A stretch of DNA of 64,000 bases, taken from Apostichopus japonicus (taxonomy: Eukaryota; Echinodermata; Holothuroidea; Aspidochirotida; Stichopodidae). The DNA lies in contig NC_092582.1 in NCBI RefSeq assembly GCF_037975245.1, positions 26,416,077 through 26,480,076 on the forward strand, given 5' to 3'. This document shows positions 27,001-37,567 of this stretch, one piece after another. Each line of letters begins with the position of its first letter. Position 1 is the first letter of the stretch. Below the pieces are notes generated by a model. That model saw only the letters and a program-made list of their open reading frames with translations. It did not search any database and was not told where the DNA came from. The translations under genes and the position numbers were made by a program.

Positions 27001-29560
27001 TTTAATTCTTCCCAAAATTGTACCTGAGGTGTGTGGCGCCCTTTGGATTCCTTTCCACGAGACAAGATTGGTATAAACACTTATATTCTGGTGGAAAAAT
27101 GAAATTTAATAACCATATCTTGACGTCATTTCATATCTAATTTAAATGACTAAAACTTCGTCGAATGCCATACTTGACTGAAAAGAAGCGTCTACTGGGT
27201 GCTGGGAGTCCCTTCTACGTAATCTGAGAGAGATTTGAGAACTTTCATCTTTGGCCCAAAATCGCCAATTTCATAAGGCTATACCCTTATGATTTTGTCC
27301 GATTTTGGCCAAAATCGCGACTTTTTAATTTTTCCCAAAATTGTACCTGTGGTGTGTGGCGCCCTTTGGATTCCTTTCCACGTGACAAGAGCGGTATAAA
27401 CACTTATATTCTGGTGGAAAAATGAAATTTAATAACCATATCTTGACGTCATTTCATATCTAATTTAAATGACTAAAACTTCGTCGAAAGCCATTTTTGA
27501 CTCGAGAGAAGCGTCTACTGGGTGCTGGGAGTCCCTTCTACGTAATCTGAGAGAGATTTGAGAACTTTCATCTTTGGGCCAAAATCGCCAATTTCATAAG
27601 GCTATACCCTTATGATTTTGTCCGATTTTGGCCAAAATCGCGACTTTTTAATTTTTCCCAAAATTGTACCTGTGGTGTGTGGCGCCCTTTGGATTCCTTT
27701 CCACGTGACAAGATTGGTATAAACACTTATATTCTGGTGGAAAAATGAAATTTAATAACCATATCTTGACGTCATTTCATATCTAATTTAAATGACTAAA
27801 ACTTCGTCGAAAGCCATTTTTGACTCGAGAGAAGCGTCTACTGGGTGCTGGGAGTTCCTTCTACGTAATCTGAGAGAGATTTAAGAACTTTCATTTTTGG
27901 CCCAAAATCGCCAATTTCATAAGGCTATACCCTTATGATTTTGTCCGATTTTGACCAAAATCGCGACTTTTTTAATTCTTCCCAAAATTGTACCTGTGGT
28001 GTGTGGCGCCCTTTGGATTCCTTTCCACGTGACAAGATTGGTATAAACACTTATATTCTGGTGGAAAAATGAAATTTAATAACCATATCTTGACGTCATT
28101 TCATATCTAATTTAAATGACTAAAACTTCGTCGAATGCCATATTTGACTGAAAAGAAGCGTCTACTGGGTGCTGGGAGTCCCTTCTACGTAATCTGAGAG
28201 AGATTTGAGAACTTTCATCTTTGGCCCAAAATCGCCAATTTCATAAGGCTATACCCTTATGATTTTGTCCGATTTTGGCCAAAATCGCGACTTTTTAATT
28301 TTTCCCAAAATTGTACCTGTGGTGTGTGGCGCCCTTTGGATTCCTTTCCACGTGACAAGAGCGGTATAAACACTTATATTCTGGTGGAAAAATGAAATTT
28401 AATAACCATATCTTGACGTCATTTCATATCTAATTTAAATGACTAAAACTTCGTCGAAAGCCATTTTTGACTCGAGAGAAGCGTCTACTGGGTGCTGGGA
28501 GTCCCTTCTACGTAATCTGAGAGAAATTTGAGAACTTTTATTTCTGGCTCAAAATCGCCAATTTCATAAGGCTATACCCTTATGATTTTGTCCGATTTTG
28601 GCCAAAATCGCGACTTTTTTAATTCTTCCCAAAATTGTACCTGTGGTGTGTGGCGCCCTTTGGATTCCTTTCCACGTGACAAGATTGGTATAAACACTTA
28701 TATTCTGGTGGAAAAATGAAATTTAATAACCATATCTTGACGTCATTTCATATCCAATTTAAATGACTAAAACTTCGTCGAATGCCATTTTTGACTGAAA
28801 AGAAGCGTCTACTGGGTGCTGGGAGTCCCTTCTACGTAATCTGAGAGAGATTTGAGAACTTTCATTTTTGGCTCAAAATCGCTCATTTCATAAGGCTATA
28901 CCCTTATGATTTTGTCCGATTTTGGCCAAAATCGCGACTTTTTTCATTCTTCCCAAAATTGTACCTGTGTTGTGTGGCGCCCTTTGGATTCCTTTCCACG
29001 AGACAAGATTGGTATAAACACTTATATTCTGGTGGAAAAATGAAATTTAATAACCATACCTTGACGTCATTTCATATCTAATTTAAATGACTAAAACTTC
29101 GTGGAATGCCATTTTTGACTGAAAAGAAGCGTCTACTGGGTGCCGGGAGTCCCTTCTACGTAATCTGAGAGAGATTTGAGAACTTTCATTTTTGGCCCAA
29201 AATCGCCAATTTCATAAGGCTATATATATATACCCTTATGATTTTGTCCGATTTTGACCAAAATCGCGACTTTTTTAATTCTTCCCAAAATTGTACCTGT
29301 GGTGTGTGGCGCCCTTTGGATTCCTTTCCACGTGACAAGATTGGTATAAACACTTATATTCTGGTGGAAAAATGAAAATTAATAACCACATCTTGACGTC
29401 ATTTCATATCTAATTTAAATGACTAAAACTTCATCAAAAGCCAATTTTGACTCCAGAGAAGCGTCTACTGGGTGCTGGGAGTCCCTTCTACGTAATCTAA
29501 GAGAGATTTGAGAACTTTCATTTTTGGCCAAAATCGCCAATTTCATAAGGCTATACCCTA
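6047..29560 (+). repeat. Satellite array, 324-bp monomer, about 73 copies
   Basis: The array is head-to-tail, all in one orientation, with a monomer of 324 bp. The period was measured at 10561, 10885 and 11209. A 312-bp variant lacks 12 bp after the phrase TTGTACCTG. A typical unit runs AATTGTACCTGTGGTGTGTG, CCACGTGACAAG, TATAAACACTTATATTCTGG, TTGACGTCATTTC, GAAGCGTCTACTGGGTG, TACGTAATCTGAGAGAGATT, ATAAGGCTATACCCTTAT and CGATTTTGGCCAAAATCG. Stops are frequent in all frames, so it is non-coding. The centre of the array is very homogeneous. The first units near 6.05-7 kb and the last near 29.3 kb are more diverged, as expected from unequal exchange. Higher-order blocks of 960, 1284, 1608 and 1936 bp are visible. 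Confidence 0.98.
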
Positions 29561-29689
29561 TATATAATTCCTGATGTAAAAGCAATTTTTTAATCCCTTT
29601 ATAAACAATACCATAAAACATTGGTGGTATCATACAGAGAGGAGAAGTGTCAAGTAGACTTGTAGGGCGAATACAACGTTATGGGTATG
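29561..29689. other. Spacer between satellite and minisatellite
   Basis: The satellite stops inside a monomer at CTATACCC. A short AT-rich spacer with TATATATAATTCCTGATG follows, and then the 20-bp minisatellite. Confidence 0.7.
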
Positions 29690-30990
29690 TTTCCAACAGT
29701 ATGAGTACGAGCACAACAGTATGAGTACCAGTACAACAATGTGAGAACAGGTACAACAGTATGAGAACAAGTACAACAGTATGAGTATGAGTACAACAGT
29801 ATGAGAAAAAGTACAACAGTATGAGAACGAGTACAACAGTATGAGTACCAGTACAACAATGTGGGTACAGGTACAACAATATGAGAACGAGTACAACAGT
29901 TTGAGTACCAGTACAATAATGTGAGTACACGTACAACAGCATGAGAATGAGTACAACAGTATGAGTACGAGTACAACAGTATAAGAACGAGTACAACAGT
30001 ATGAGTACCAGTACAACAATGTGAGTACAGGTACAACAGTAAGAGAACAAGTACAACATCATGAGAACAAGTACAACAGTATGAGAACGAGTACAACAGT
30101 ATGAGTATGAGTACAACAGTATGAGAACAAGTACAACAGTATGAGAACAAGTACAACAGTATGAGTACCAGTACAACAATGTGGGTACAGGTACAACAAT
30201 ATGAGAACGAGTACAACAGTTTGAGTACCAGTACAATAATGTGAGTACACGTACAACAGCATGAGAATGAGTACAACAGTATGAGTACGAGTACAACAGT
30301 ATAAGAACGAGTACAACAGTATGAGTACCAGTACAACAATGTGAGTACAGGTACAACAGTAAAAGAACAAGTACAACATCATGACAACAAGTACAACAGT
30401 ATGAGAACGAGTACAACAGTATGAGTACCAGTACAACAATGTGAGTACAGGTACAACAGTTAGAGAACAAGTACAACATCATGAGAACAAGTACAACAGT
30501 ATGAGAATGAGTACAGCAGTATGAGTACCAGTACAACAATGTGAGTACAGGTACAACAGTATATGAACAAGTACAACATCATGAGAACAAGTACAACAGT
30601 ATGAGTATGAGTGCAACAGTATAAGAACGAGTACAAACAGTATGAGTACCAGTACAACACTGTGGGTATGTACAACAGTATGAGAACGAATACAACAGTA
30701 TGAGTACCAGTACAATAATGTGAGTACACGTACAACAGTATGAAAATGAGTACAACAGTATGAGAACAAGTACAACAGTATGAGAACGAGAACAACAGTA
30801 TGAGAACAAGTACAGCAGTGTGAGTACAGGTACAACAGTATGAGAACAGGTACAATAGTATGAGAACGAGTACAACAGTATGAGTGCAATGACATGAGTA
30901 TGAGTACGACGACATGAGTACGAGAACAACAGCATGAGTCTGAATACAACAGTATGAGTATAACTACAACAGCGTGAGTACCAGCAGAAG
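29690..30990 (+). repeat. 20-bp minisatellite, about 65 copies
   Basis: The unit is close to GTACAACAGTATGAGAACAA, with variants carrying GAGTACCA, GTGGGTACAG or GTGAGTACAC. A 320-bp higher-order repeat is visible: 29881-30060 recurs nearly unchanged at 30201-30380. The minus strand stays open in all three frames because the unit contains no stop in that direction and its length is not a multiple of three. The long Cys/Tyr/Leu-rich minus-strand frames are therefore a composition effect. Confidence 0.95.
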
Positions 30991-31104
30991 AAGAGTTAAA
31001 ATGATTACAAGTACAGTACACTGTATACTTAATAATGCATCAGTACATCATAGATTTTGCACCAGTTCCTATACTTTGTACATGAGTACAAATCTACGAG
31101 TGGG

Positions 31105-31391
31105 CAGGCGCGTAGCCAGGAATTTGCCAAGGGATGAACTGTAGATTCGGCATTGCAAACTATCTAAGCGTAGCGCCACCATGGTTGGCGTGAAGCGTAC
31201 AAGAAAAGTTTGGCTGTAAATGCCTCCCAGATTGCTGGAAATGGCACTTCCCAGGCCTTGTAAGTTGCATCTTAGCATTTTCTCTTTTGAAAATAGTAGC
31301 GATATCATAAAAACATTAAATTTTTTTTTTTAAATATGCTAAAGGGAGGCGGCTGCCCCCTTTGCTCGCCCCCCCCTTGGCTACGCACCAG
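31105..31391. mobile_element. hAT-like MITE (287 bp) with 8-bp target duplication
   Basis: The element starts CAGGCGCGTAGCCAGG and ends CCTTGGCTACGCACCAG, imperfect terminal inverted repeats sharing GCGTAGCCA. It is flanked by identical 8-bp direct repeats CGAGTGGG at 31097-31104 and 31392-31399. Eight-base duplications are typical of hAT and P superfamilies. Its interior (TATCTAAGCGTAGCGCCACC and CTGGAAATGGCAC) is related to segments near 56545 and 57070, so it belongs to a local multi-copy family. It has no coding capacity. Confidence 0.85.
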
Positions 31392-31597
31392 CGAGTGGGA
31401 GTATCCGTACAGATAACCAGACACCATTGTTTACAACAGCTTTAAAGACAGTTTTCTCTGTTGCCTCCCACAAATAATGTATACTATATACATTATACAT
31501 TAAAAAGAGAACCCTGCAAAAAACTGAGCACTACATGACATACACATTGTATGAAAACAACATCCATATATTTAGCTGAAAGGATACAGTGTGCAAC

Positions 31598-31600
31598 GAA

Positions 31601-31649
<49 letters not shown>

Positions 31650-31712
31650 ATATATATATCTATATATATATCTATATATATATCTATATATATATCTATA
31701 AATATATATATG
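31598..31712. repeat. (TA)n and (TATATATATATC)n microsatellite
   Basis: A pure TA run passes into a 12-bp unit ending in TC, repeated about five times. Confidence 0.95.
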
Positions 31713-33118
31713 TGGGCGATTCCATGGTAACTCGCATTACACTTTTTGCTGTTTTATTTTATAAAACAAGTGCTGTGGCTTGAATATGGGTAAGTGTAAC
31801 TCCTCAATTTTCTGTGGTGTTATAGCCAACATTCATAGTTACAATATGAAATTAACGAGAATTATAATTATGTTCGCCTTAATGTATGGTGCGCTTCCAA
31901 ATATCGGTAACTCGCATTACGGAAAAAGGACACGTCTGAAAAATTGACACTGGTACAAAATGGCACTGTGCTCACACAAAGAATGATATCTTCAATTGCA
32001 TACATGTAAAAGATATCTACCCTACTGATGTTTATATATCAGCAGTAGAAAATATGAAACAACTTCAGATGTGGTATGGAGGGGGGAAAAGTCTTGTAAC
32101 TCGCATTACGGTAACTCGCATTACACTTTTTCCAGTCATCAAGTTTGCTCTTTATTCATCAAATTTTTTGAAAGAGATATGCTCCAAAGCCATTTTTAAA
32201 ACACTTGGAGACTCTTAATAACTGTAAAACTCTTCCCAAAACTTTTAACAACATTTTAACAACAATTAGCAAAACAACCTGACAATTATATCAATAATAA
32301 TCGAAGCTAATTGAACCAAAAAATTTCAACTGAAGAATTGTTGATTAACAAGATTGTTACTACTTTAATCTAAACTTTAAACCTCTTTTTATGACAGTAT
32401 GAGAAGTCTTGAAAACCAGAAAATACATAACTTAGACAATTTGTTTCTATATCTGTCTATTTGGTGTCTCTTCATATTGTGCCTCATACAAATTGTACAG
32501 GCCAAATGCACAGTGCAATACTGAATATTAAAGAAGCAAGTCTCCACTGGTTAGCATGTTCCCTGGTGTTATAAAAAGCCATCCATAAGCATGAATGTTG
32601 TGTACTGCATGTCTAAGGTGCTCTATGGTCTATAGAATGTGTTTTAAGCACAGTAACTCAGTTTGGTGCTACTTAACCCGCCAGGCAGGAGAAATGTTCC
32701 TGTGTGACAGGAAACTTTGCTTTCCAACCTCTCTTCTTCCCTCTGAAACCTTCATCAATCCCAGCATCCAGTAAACTTTAGAACATAGCTGTGGCCCTGA
32801 GTTGAAAGAGAAAAATGTACTTGTTACTTTGGCACTATTTTTAAATGGAATTTTAGCAGATTTTGGGGCCAAAAAAGCTCAGTAAAACAGTGTGCTGTGT
32901 CCAGATTTGAAGTGAGGGCGCTGTTCAAACAACGTTCCCAAACCATTGTAGTCGATCATATTGACTAGTTTCTCAGTGTAAATCTTGTTTGATACCAGTC
33001 TATGCACAGCTATTCGACTGCTTAGACTTTCAATAATTGCTAACAAACAAAACTAGTGAATTAGCCACTGGAAACTATTTATTTTTAAAGGATAACATAG
33101 GAAATACTATTTAAAAGA

Positions 33119-33841
33119 ATGGGTAGAAGGAAAGGCATGTATCGTAGGCGTGCAACAACCTTTAAAACAGGTAACAGGTTCGGTTTTACAGCTTGTACAG
33201 CTGATGAAACTGATGCCAATTGCACTGGTGATATGCCTAGTCCTTCTGATACAGGTGTGGTAACTATGTCCTCTTGCAAACCTGCATATAAAAGGCTCAG
33301 CAAGGAAGAGTATGAGAGGGTAGTTAACTCTCCTGTCAAAGGACCTGAGATATTTTCATCTCAGTCCCAACAAACAATGTTACTCAGGCCTACTAAGCAC
33401 CATGTTGGCCAGCTTAATAACATGGCTCATGCTAGTGTTGCAGAATCTACAGGCAACAGGGTAGTGAATTTGCAAGTCATAGTAAGAGCCTATCATAGTG
33501 CTATGATGGCTCACATGGAGGCAAGCAATGGATGTGCAGGGCTCCTCATATCTGTTTCTGATATGGAGGAATTTGTGGGAATTGGCTCAAAGGTTGTGTT
33601 TGGATGCACTCTCTGTAACTACAGAAGTGAGCTCTTGCCCCTCTATAAAGTTTTTAACCAAAGTAACAAACCTGGCAGGAATCCCTCAGAGCTAAACATT
33701 GCATTGCAGTTAGGCTTGCATCAGACTTCCATCAGTTCAACAGCAGCTCGTAGATTGCTCAGCAGCATCTCTCCCCAGTCCTGCTGTCAGTACACTGCAA
33801 AAGTCAGCCAACCAGTTTGGACCTGTAATAAAAGAAATTAA
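33119..33841 (+). pseudogene. Mutator-like transposase, N-terminal part
   Basis: This is the first of three consecutive open segments of one transposase. It opens with a basic stretch (MGRRKGMYRRRAT). Residues about 100-215 resemble the N-terminal half of the Mutator-like transposase domain found in many invertebrate genomes, including CTLCNYRS (possible zinc-binding Cys pair) and LNIALQLGLHQTSI. Around 33765-33780 the family-like reading continues in another frame, as LPSPAVSTLQKSANQFGP, so a single-base-scale indel has shifted the frame. The open frame after that point to the TAA at 33839 is out of register. The start at 33119 is the first ATG after stops and is only a best guess. As it stands the protein is truncated and would be inactive. 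Confidence 0.65.
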
Positions 33842-34211
33842 TGAAAATGATATGGCTGAAAAGAGGGGTATAATAAAGGAGACACTGCAACTGCGTGGCC
33901 TCTCAAGAGATTCTCCCATATTTGCAAAATATGATCGGCAGTATAATAACCCTCTGCGTAATTCCAGAAGTAAGACTCCATTTGCTCCTGCAAGCCAATG
34001 CAGAGATGTTATTGTAGAGAATGTCACCATGGACAAATTCGTTATTGGTTACCATCACAGTAACAAGTTGTGCCTAATGGGTGAAATGAAAAGAAGAAGG
34101 GATCACAAGGTACAATGTCCAGGCCGTGAGGGCTGTTCTGCAAATTTAAGGCAAGATGCCAATATGGAGATGAACAAAATGGTGGAAAGATTTGTGCCTC
34201 AAAATTACTAG
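33775..34211 (+). pseudogene. Mutator-like transposase, middle part
   Basis: This segment continues the transposase in the next frame, overlapping the end of the first segment. Visible features are KDNP-like YNNPLRNS, KTPFAPASQ, ENVTMDKFVIG and a Cys-bearing CPGREGCSANL. A second frame change lies near 34160: after DANM the family-like reading resumes in the frame of the following segment as GDEQNGGKICASKLL, while this frame runs into TAG at 34209. An in-frame ATG at 33852 would give a shorter product. The two shifts together suggest either recent decay or sequence error in an otherwise intact gene. Confidence 0.6.
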
Positions 34212-35173
34212 CAGGTAAAAACCCAGTAAAGGTCAAGTTCCTCACAACTGATGCTGATGGCAAGGCATGTAAAGGGTTTAATAGTATCATGTCTGCAGCT
34301 GTTCAGTCGGAAACAGAGAACCTTTTAGACCAGGTCCATCTAAACAGATCTCTGCGCAGAGCACTGACTGGAACAGAATTCTCCTCTGACATATTTCCTG
34401 CAAAGACTATGACCAAGAAGTGCTTGATACAAAAGCGCTTTGCAGAGGACTTGACCTACCGTGTACAGGCAGAGGTGACTGCTTGCAGGAAAGTGATCAA
34501 ATATGACCACTGCAAAGTTGCAAAAGCTTTGTCAACATGTCTGGACTGCCTTACTAAATGCTACAGTGGAGATCATTCACATTGCCCAAAGCAGTCATTT
34601 GTATGTAAGAGGGGCAGATACTACAAATTTCCATTTATGCCAAATGCTGCAAAGGGTTCTCTGATAATATCAAACACTGAAAACGCAAAACTTATTAAAT
34701 TACTTAAAACACGCACCTGCTACAAACGATTATGGTCCACTCGTTTTGAGACTTCCACTCAAAAAGCAGAAGCAGTCAATAATGCTTTCAAGGTGACTAA
34801 TCCAAAACATAGCACCACATTTGCACATAACAGTCAGTACAGGGACCACAGTGCTATACACATCACCAATAATGGGCCTGGTGAGTCCATAGCCAGTAAG
34901 ATGGAAGCTGCTGGGTTAAAGTTAAGCAGAAATAGTCCATGTATCCAGACTCTGAAACAGATGCAGAGTAAACAACAGTATGATAAATTACGCAAGAGAG
35001 GCAGAGCCTACCGAAGGAGAGCACAACTAAGAGAGAGAAAGTACAAGATACATGGTAGAATGAAATACATAAACCAGCACAGTTGTTATAAAAGAGATCA
35101 ACTGATTCATGACCACAGTGACTCAAAGGGGGGGGGATATGACACTGATGATGATGACAATAATTATCAGTGA
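34162..35173 (+). pseudogene. Mutator-like transposase, C-terminal part
   Basis: This is the last segment and is open to TGA at 35171-35173. It begins near GDEQNGGKICASKLL and soon shows FLTTDADGKACKGF, with the TTD..G pattern expected around a DDE-type catalytic Asp. A Cys-rich block follows (CRKVIKYDHCKVAK, CLDCLTKCYSGDHSHCPK). Then comes a family-like stretch with TQKAEAVNNAF, TNPKHSTTFAHN and NNGPGES. The C-terminus is strongly basic (RKRGRAYRRRAQLRERKYK) and ends in an acidic Asp run. A first in-frame ATG lies at 34289. No intron is needed. Confidence 0.65.
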
Positions 35174-35418
35174 TCATAGCATCACTAGAAATGAGAGTCT
35201 CCAATTCCCAATATTTTAAATATTCCTATTCTAACTTCTCTGTAAGACTGATGCATTAATGGTGTGGTTTTTTTTTCACCGACCTACACAATTCATTTAT
35301 TACACATTTTCATAGATTTTGAAAACTGTTACAAAAATTAGTATTCACTTCCTAAAATTGTGAACTCTTGATATATTTGCAAAAATGGAAACAATTGGTT
35401 TGCAAGACTGATATAGAC
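35174..35418. other. Non-coding gap
   Basis: AT-rich DNA between the transposase stop and the nearest laminin-like exon. No terminal repeat of the transposon was recognised here. Confidence 0.4.
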
Positions 35419-35502
35419 CTTGGAAGAGTTAGTAAGCTCGTCTGCTAATTCTTGCATCTTCATTATCTTCTTCACGATGGATTCTGTTCTCCTTGAATAC
35501 TT
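35419..35502 (-). CDS. Laminin alpha-like coiled-coil exon (most 3' seen)
   Basis: Acceptor CTATTTCACAG precedes 35502. The 84-base exon is in phase 0 at both ends and encodes 28 charged heptad-rich residues (KYSRRTESIVKKIMKMQE and on). The donor AAG|GTCTAT is weak. The previous exon also ends in phase 0, which supports the join. No later exon was found between here and the transposon. Confidence 0.55.
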
Positions 35503-35956
35503 CTGTGAAATAGATGTTCACAATGACCAGTCTTTTCTTTATTATTTGCATTGAATAAAATGTGCATGAAATTTTAAAAATCCTATCAAATCAAGGATAT
35601 CATGGAAGTCATGATAAAAGAAAAGGGGTAAACAAACTATACTTTTGCTGCACTATTAGTTTGAATAAACTTGTCCAACTATTACATCTCTGCCACAAAC
35701 AGGTGAGTTGCAGCTGTTCTCGCTTGCATGAAGACTATTAAATGTATAAATCCTGGTAGAAAATTATCAACCTGTATTCAAGAACAGCATACATCAACTG
35801 GTCACCCTCCCTAACTCCCACACCCTCCCCTCTCCCCACCCCATATACGCACGATAACATTAACGTAGGGTAAGGCTGGGAAGTGTGCTACACTAAATGG
35901 GAGCACTCTGCTGTATTTCATTCTTAACCGTCCTCTACAATCAATGATTTGGTCAC

Positions 35957-36164
35957 CTTGAGAGTTTTCAGAGACTTGGCAGAATGGTTGTTCAGCGATG
36001 AGGCTGCTCGTATCTTCGTCCCCGATGCGTCACTCATATTCAACAGCTCCCTCAAGTCGTCCCTCAAATCAGACAGGGTTTGCGAGACGTTGACGATGGC
36101 TCCTCTCAGCTCTGTGAGACGGAGAGCTGATGAGGATGACATCTCAAATGTTGCAACAGACGAC
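35957..36164 (-). CDS. Laminin alpha-like coiled-coil exon
   Basis: The acceptor TTTCTCCCTCAG ends at 36165 and the donor CTCAAG|GTGACC follows 35957. One base completes the split Arg codon of the previous exon. The next 69 codons include LRLTELRGAIVNVSQ, LSDLRDDLRELLNM and NNHSAKSLKTLK, typical of laminin coiled-coil heptads. No Cys is present. Confidence 0.72.
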
Positions 36165-36430
36165 CTGAGGGAGAAATGACCATAGGTAATCTCTGAGACA
36201 AGAGAAATGTCAAAAGAACGCGTTTCTCTTCAGTTTTGAAAGATTTATCTCGGTAAATATCCTATTCAAATATCTCTTTACAAATGTAAACATTGGATTT
36301 ATTCCCCTGAAAGAAGAAACTTGAACAGATGATGAGATATGGTTTGGGATAATTTTAAAATGCCATAAAATGGCTTAAAGCATAATATCTACAGCACGTA
36401 ATCAAGAGGAAAAAATTAAATCTTCTATAC

Positions 36431-36580
36431 CTATGTTCTTGGATTGTGTTGTTTGCGACATTTTGAAAATCCCTTTCTTTGATTTCAGATAAAACTTCTC
36501 CCGCTCGTCGGAGTAACTCATCGTTGGTTGCCATGGGCACCTTGACTTGTGTATGCATTTTCCTTTGCAGTTCGTCGTAG
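36431..36580 (-). CDS. Laminin alpha-like coiled-coil exon
   Basis: The residues YYDELQRKMHTQV and ELLRRAGEVLSEIKERDF, then IQEHR, resemble the alpha-chain coil segment before the repeated heptads. The donor is CATAG|GTATAG. Two acceptors are possible, four bases apart. The inner one (GATAG before 36580) keeps phase with the previous exon, whereas the outer one (36584) would create a stop with that phase. Confidence 0.65.
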
Positions 36581-37013
36581 CTATCTGTAGACAACGAGAA
36601 GGCAAAACCGTCAGTGCGACCCAATTGATATCAGAAACGATTTTAAGTTAAAGAAATATTTTATGACATTGAATTTTGTCTTTGAAGAAAAACATAAGGA
36701 AAGGAACCTACTTGCATAAAATAAAAGAGCTTGGTGTGATGTCACTGTGTGACATCACAAATGATGTTCTTTCCCATAACAAACAAATCAATTCTATGCT
36801 CTTTTTATTTTATTTTTGCTGTTCTATTTCAGCAAAAGAACAAGCTATGAGTTGGACCAATATTTCATTTTACAGCATTTATAAAGTCTTTATTGTATAA
36901 AGTCTTTATTGTATAAAGTCTTTATTGTATAAAGTCCTTAATATCTTAAAGGTCCTTAATATCCATCTTGAAGGCAAATAAATGTGGAGATTGCAATGGT
37001 TTCTGCTTCTTAC

Positions 37014-37125
37014 TATTCAAATTTATCATCAAGTTGGTTATATTTCTTTGTAACTTCAAGATTCTCTGAAGGTTCAAATGGTTGGAGTTGACACTGGCCT
37101 TTGACTGGGACCCCAAATCTTCCAT
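37014..37125 (-). CDS. Laminin alpha-like exon at the start of the coil
   Basis: Acceptor TTCGTACCTTGTAG and donor GTAAGA bound 112 bases. In the phase set by its neighbours it reads DGRFGVPVKGQCQL, then NLEVTKKYNQLDDKFE. A second frame is also open (MEDLGSQSKASVN...), so the frame choice rests on phase agreement with both neighbours. Confidence 0.55.
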
Positions 37126-37466
37126 CTACAAGGTACGAAGAAAATGATGAAAAATTATCTGTAAAAATCTAACAAAAAGAACACAGAAAAGTGACAACCA
37201 TTTTCTTAAATCTCTCTTTTTTTTCTAAACTAAAACTTAAAACTATCATACATGAGAAGGTATCAATGAACTGAATATCACTCTTCTGCAAAAAATGGCA
37301 AAATTGCAATTTTAAAATAACCCTGAATAATGGACCCAATTTACTTTTTGAGGAATTGAACAATTTTTATCCACCAAAGGTTTCATTCTTTTCTTACAAA
37401 TTGGTACGATGATTGTTGTTGCAAGATACTTTTACCATACATGCTTCAAGAATGGCTGTTCCTCAC

Positions 37467-37567
37467 CTGTGTCAATAACTTTACTCCGTCTAGTTTTTCT
37501 TTTATCCAATTCTCTAGCGGACGATTTAATTAGAGGTTTAAAGACCGACAGATCCTCCTGGAACAGA
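37467..37567 (-). CDS. Laminin alpha-like exon
   Basis: Acceptor TCTGTCTGCGATCAG and donor ACAG|GTGAGG flank 101 bases encoding LFQEDLSVFKPLIKSSAREL and DKRKTRRSKVIDT. Only one frame is open. It starts with the last base of a codon and ends with the first base of the next, matching both neighbours. Confidence 0.62.

Larger units (their letters stand above)
31717..35173 (+). mobile_element. Mutator-like transposase element, boundaries uncertain
   Basis: The left part (31717-32130) carries four direct copies of GTAACTCGCATTAC at about 31727, 31907, 32096 and 32111, spaced 180-190 bp and then adjacent. The first follows GGGCGATTCCATG. The right part holds a broken transposase reading frame (33119-35173). 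I could not find the inverse of this motif downstream, so the right terminus and the target duplication are not defined. The motif copies could be subterminal transposase-binding sites. A Kolobok-type element is an alternative class. Confidence 0.6.

Noticed and set aside
29650-31021. Long minus-strand frames (up to 286 codons) of Cys/Tyr/Leu/Val repeats
   Set aside because: They are the translation of a 20-bp minisatellite without stops on that strand. All three frames are open at once, which is not how a gene looks.
33085-35204. Minus-strand open frames over the transposase
   Set aside because: They are shadows of the plus-strand transposase. They show no domain and are shorter than the plus frames.
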